Source: Mariaggregatimicrobium sp964498785
GTDB lineage: Bacteria; Zhuqueibacterota; Zhuqueibacteria; Thermofontimicrobiales; Thiofontviventaceae
DNA length: 64,000 bases
NCBI GenBank assembly: GCA_964498785.1
Contig: CAZCJL010000008.1
Location: 45,927-109,926 of the forward strand
Direction: 5' to 3'
Part shown: one piece after another, positions 61,729 through 64,000 of the stretch
Numbering within the stretch: position 1 is the stretch's first letter
Layout: each line of letters opens with the position of its first letter
Notes under the pieces: model-generated
Seen by the model: the letters and a program-made list of their open reading frames with translations, nothing else
Database searches by the model: none
What the model was told of the DNA's origin: nothing
Translations under genes and position numbers: made by a program

Positions 61729-62331
61729 TTATTTTTTTGATTTTGATCGTGCTTTGTTGATCATAATTTCATCGACAATACCATACTCTTTTCCTTCCTG
61801 GGCTGACATGAAAAAATTACGATCCGTATCTGTTGCAATTTTATCAATACGTTGACCGGTATGTTCCGCTAAAATACGATTTATTTCTTCGCGAATCGTC
61901 AAAATTTCTTTTGCCTGTATTTCAATATCAGAAGCCATTCCCTGAGCGCCGCCCAATGGTTGATGAATCATTATGCGGGAGTGAGGCAATGCAGAACGCT
62001 TGCCTTTTGTGCCAGCAGCCAGAAGGACAGCGCCCATGCTTGCTGCCTGTCCCATGCAAATTGTCGCCACATCTGGTTTAATATATTGCATTGTATCATA
62101 AATACCCATGCCCGCAGTCACATATCCCCCGGGACTATTAATGTACATATAAACATCTTTCTCCGGGTCTTCAGCTTCCAAAAAAAGTAATTGCGCAATT
62201 GCCAAACTGGCAACGACATCGTCAATCGCTGACCCGATAAAAATGATTCTTTCTTTCAATAATCGCGAGAAGATATCATACGCACGTTCTCCTCGACCCG
62301 TTTGCTCTATTACGATAGGTACCAAACTCAT
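61729..62331 (-). CDS. clpP: ClpP protease subunit
   Basis: This is a 200-residue serine protease: YDIFSRLLKERIIFIGSAI opening, catalytic Ser in GQAASMGAVLL (about 96-106), His in HSRIMIHQPLGG (about 117-128) and the distal Asp in TDRDNFMS-like TDRNFFMSAQEGKEYGIVDE. It forms the tetradecameric peptidase of ClpXP and is 19 bases after tig. Length normal; no propeptide beyond a few residues is obvious. Confidence 0.98.
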   Translation of the reverse strand: MSLVPIVIEQTGRGERAYDIFSRLLKERIIFIGSAIDDVVASLAIAQLLFLEAEDPEKDVYMYINSPGGYVTAGMGIYDTMQYIKPDVATICMGQAASMGAVLLAAGTKGKRSALPHSRIMIHQPLGGAQGMASDIEIQAKEILTIREEINRILAEHTGQRIDKIATDTDRNFFMSAQEGKEYGIVDEIMINKARSKSKK

Positions 62332-62350
62332 CCCAATCTCCTCATCGAAT

Positions 62351-63652
62351 TTAAGTTAGTATATTTGACTTCTTTTCCAAATTTTCTCGGTTTACGCTCG
62401 TCTCTGTAATTTCCGAATGATCTGCAACGAATTGAGTGATCTTCTTCTCCAATAAATCCGTCTCCAATCGTTTACGATTTTCCGCGTTGCGATAGTAATT
62501 CGTTATCTTCATCCGGCTGTTCTCGTTCTTTTTGATCAAATCTTCAATATAGTCATCAATTTCTTTTTCTTCAACCTTAATATTTTCTAACTCAGACATT
62601 TTATCACGGATCAAAATCCACTTGAACTGGCGAATCGCCTCTGATCGATGTTCGTTGCGAATTTTGTTTTCATCAACCCGTTGTCCTTTGGAATCTTCCT
62701 TCGCCTTTTTAATCACTGCCTGCAGATAATTTTTAATCATTGGCTCTGGTAATTCGAATGTGTTTACTTTCACCAGCTCATCAATTATTTTTTGCCTGAA
62801 AATATAATCATTATCCTCTGCAAAACGTGTTTTCAGGTCATCAGTCAATTTGGATTTCAAATCATCAAGGTTCTCATAATCACCAGCATCCTTTGCAAAT
62901 TCATCATTTATTTGCGGTAATATCTTTTCTTTCACTTCTTTCACAGAGACTTCATAATGATCAATTTGCTCCTGATTCTGCTGATTTTCAATTTTAAGCT
63001 GAATTTTGCGGGTGTCTCCGGCTTTTACGCCAATCAATTGATCAGTTAATTGATTATCATCTTCCTCTTTTTCAGAATGAGTTAATTGAAAAAACCGGTT
63101 CTCAAATTTTTGTCCGATAATTGGTACACCGGTTGCATCAATTTTTTGCAAATCTGCAACGATAAAATGATCTGATTGCGCTTCTTCTTCAATTGTATTC
63201 ATCGTTGCCTGTTGTTCCTGCATATTTTTCAACGTTTCATTTACATCTTCAACGCTCACCTCGTAATTCTCTTTTTCCAAAGACAATTCTTTATATTGAT
63301 CCAACTCAATTTCCGGTACATGCTCTAACAACGCCTTAAATTTCAGGCCATTTTCATTGTCATAAGAAAAATCCTGAATTTTGGCCGGTGAAATTAATTT
63401 AAAATTATGCTCAACATTAATTTCGTCTAAAATATCAGGAATCTTTTCCTCGGCAACATGTGCTTCAATTTCTTTTCCATACAGCTTTTTAATCAAATCT
63501 AATGGAACCTTACCCTGACGAAAACCTTCTAACCGAATTCTTTTTTTATAATCTTTATATGCTTTTGCAAAATCCGGTTCTAATTCAGCAGTCGAAAGTG
63601 CGACTTCAACTTCTTTTTCCCAATTACTCTTTTCATTAATAGTTACGTCCAA
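62351..63652 (-). CDS. tig: Trigger factor
   Basis: This is a 433-residue ribosome-bound chaperone: N-terminal ribosome-binding domain with the signature GFRQGKVP (about 43-50), a central domain in the position of the FKBP-like PPIase (about 155-245) with a divergent sequence, and the C-terminal helical chaperone domain (about 250-433, KSKLTDDLKTRFAE onward). It meets nascent chains at the ribosome exit. It is the first protein gene of the tig-clpP-clpX operon, about 50 bases after tRNA-Leu(UAG). The PPIase domain looks poorly conserved and may be inactive. Confidence 0.93.
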   Translation of the reverse strand: MDVTINEKSNWEKEVEVALSTAELEPDFAKAYKDYKKRIRLEGFRQGKVPLDLIKKLYGKEIEAHVAEEKIPDILDEINVEHNFKLISPAKIQDFSYDNENGLKFKALLEHVPEIELDQYKELSLEKENYEVSVEDVNETLKNMQEQQATMNTIEEEAQSDHFIVADLQKIDATGVPIIGQKFENRFFQLTHSEKEEDDNQLTDQLIGVKAGDTRKIQLKIENQQNQEQIDHYEVSVKEVKEKILPQINDEFAKDAGDYENLDDLKSKLTDDLKTRFAEDNDYIFRQKIIDELVKVNTFELPEPMIKNYLQAVIKKAKEDSKGQRVDENKIRNEHRSEAIRQFKWILIRDKMSELENIKVEEKEIDDYIEDLIKKNENSRMKITNYYRNAENRKRLETDLLEKKITQFVADHSEITETSVNRENLEKKSNILT

Positions 63653-63704
63653 TATTCACTCCTTACGTTACATTACACATCATCCTATAATAAAAAAAAT
63701 ACCG

Positions 63705-63789
<85 letters not shown>

Positions 63790-63804
63790 TTTTTAACATC
63801 TGCA

Positions 63805-63833
63805 AATATAAATATTTTTCCTTACAAAGTCAA
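63805..63833 (-). promoter_or_regulatory. Promoter of tRNA-Leu(UAG)-tig-clpP-clpX
   Basis: On the minus strand, TTGACT (63828-63833), 17 bases, TATATT (63805-63810). The -10 continues as TATATTTG, which also fits the Bacteroidetes-type TAnnTTTG box. The start site falls just before the tRNA. The remaining 63834-64000 is AT-rich, with nothing else recognised. Confidence 0.75.
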
Positions 63834-64000
63834 TATCTTTTTGAATCTTAGTGAACACTGTTTAGTAATTTAAACCATTTTTTAAAAAAAAATCATTCAT
63901 TGCGGCTTTTAACAATTAAATAAATAAATTGTTTCCTGATTTAAAAATGTATCCATTCAATAATTGATGGTGTGCATCAAAGCTTTCGGATTCTCTTTAA

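Overview
The window reads as chromosomal DNA of an AT-rich, Gram-negative-type bacterium of the FCB superphylum. It is probably outside Bacteroidetes proper, in a Calditrichota/Ignavibacteria/KSB1-like lineage, but that placement is inference. The evidence is: (i) two exported proteins with C-terminal sorting modules of the type IX secretion (T9SS) kind, one carrying the NPxNPFN phrase; (ii) a PorX-type response regulator with a PglZ domain; (iii) a complete Bat (aerotolerance) operon with MoxR and DUF58; (iv) a TonB-dependent receptor and lipoproteins, which imply an outer membrane. Several promoters are ordinary sigma70 type (TTGACA-N17-TATAAT), and the dnaK leader carries a textbook sigma54 -24/-12 element.

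Layout. 1-5791 is one uninterrupted minus-strand reading frame of at least 1930 codons that runs off the left edge. It encodes a signal peptide, three CarboxypepD_reg-like modules, a beta-rich domain, eleven tandem Ig-like modules of about 104 residues, a CARDB-like module and a T9SS/CHU_C-like end. 6211-17317 is a long minus-strand Bat locus: BatD-like, MoxR, DUF58, a TPR/SurA-N lipoprotein, BatD-like, BatA, BatB, polyQ BatC, BatD, a TPR-SH3 protein and a TonB-like protein. 17572-29217 is protein quality control: TPR lipoprotein, ClpB, DnaK, FmdB-like zinc ribbon, HtrA, DnaJ, GrpE, a second HtrA with an altered catalytic residue, and a YugP-type metalloprotease. 29405-35900 holds a STAS-HATPase fusion, a multi-cluster membrane ferredoxin, a Tat-exported DUF362 protein and two TPR proteins. 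35951-38318 is gap-tpiA-secG-tRNA-Leu(GAG).

38621-49295 is housekeeping: elbB; crcB with its fluoride riboswitch; an RNase-H-fold nuclease; a plus-strand group ending in radC; then pgsA, surE, accD, and rimI-tsaB-tsaE-porX. 49575-54547 is a surface/uptake group (TonB receptor, lipoprotein, T9SS-sorted protein), flanked by a MITE-like element and REP-like palindromes. 54821-57275 holds an unrecognised protein and an AGCS sodium:amino-acid symporter. After a repeat-rich gap come a lipoprotein, a class V aminotransferase, engB and the tig-clpP-clpX operon headed by tRNA-Leu(UAG).

Together the genes cover envelope stress and surface assembly (Bat, HtrA, T9SS, TonB) and proteostasis (DnaKJ-GrpE, ClpB, ClpXP, trigger factor). 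I saw no prophage, CRISPR array, rRNA operon or intact insertion sequence. The most informative signals are the giant multi-Ig protein, the expanded Bat operon with three BatD-like proteins, the sigma54 element at dnaK, the riboswitch whose ribosome-binding site copies its own P1 strand, and the HtrA paralogue with Glu in place of the catalytic Asp.
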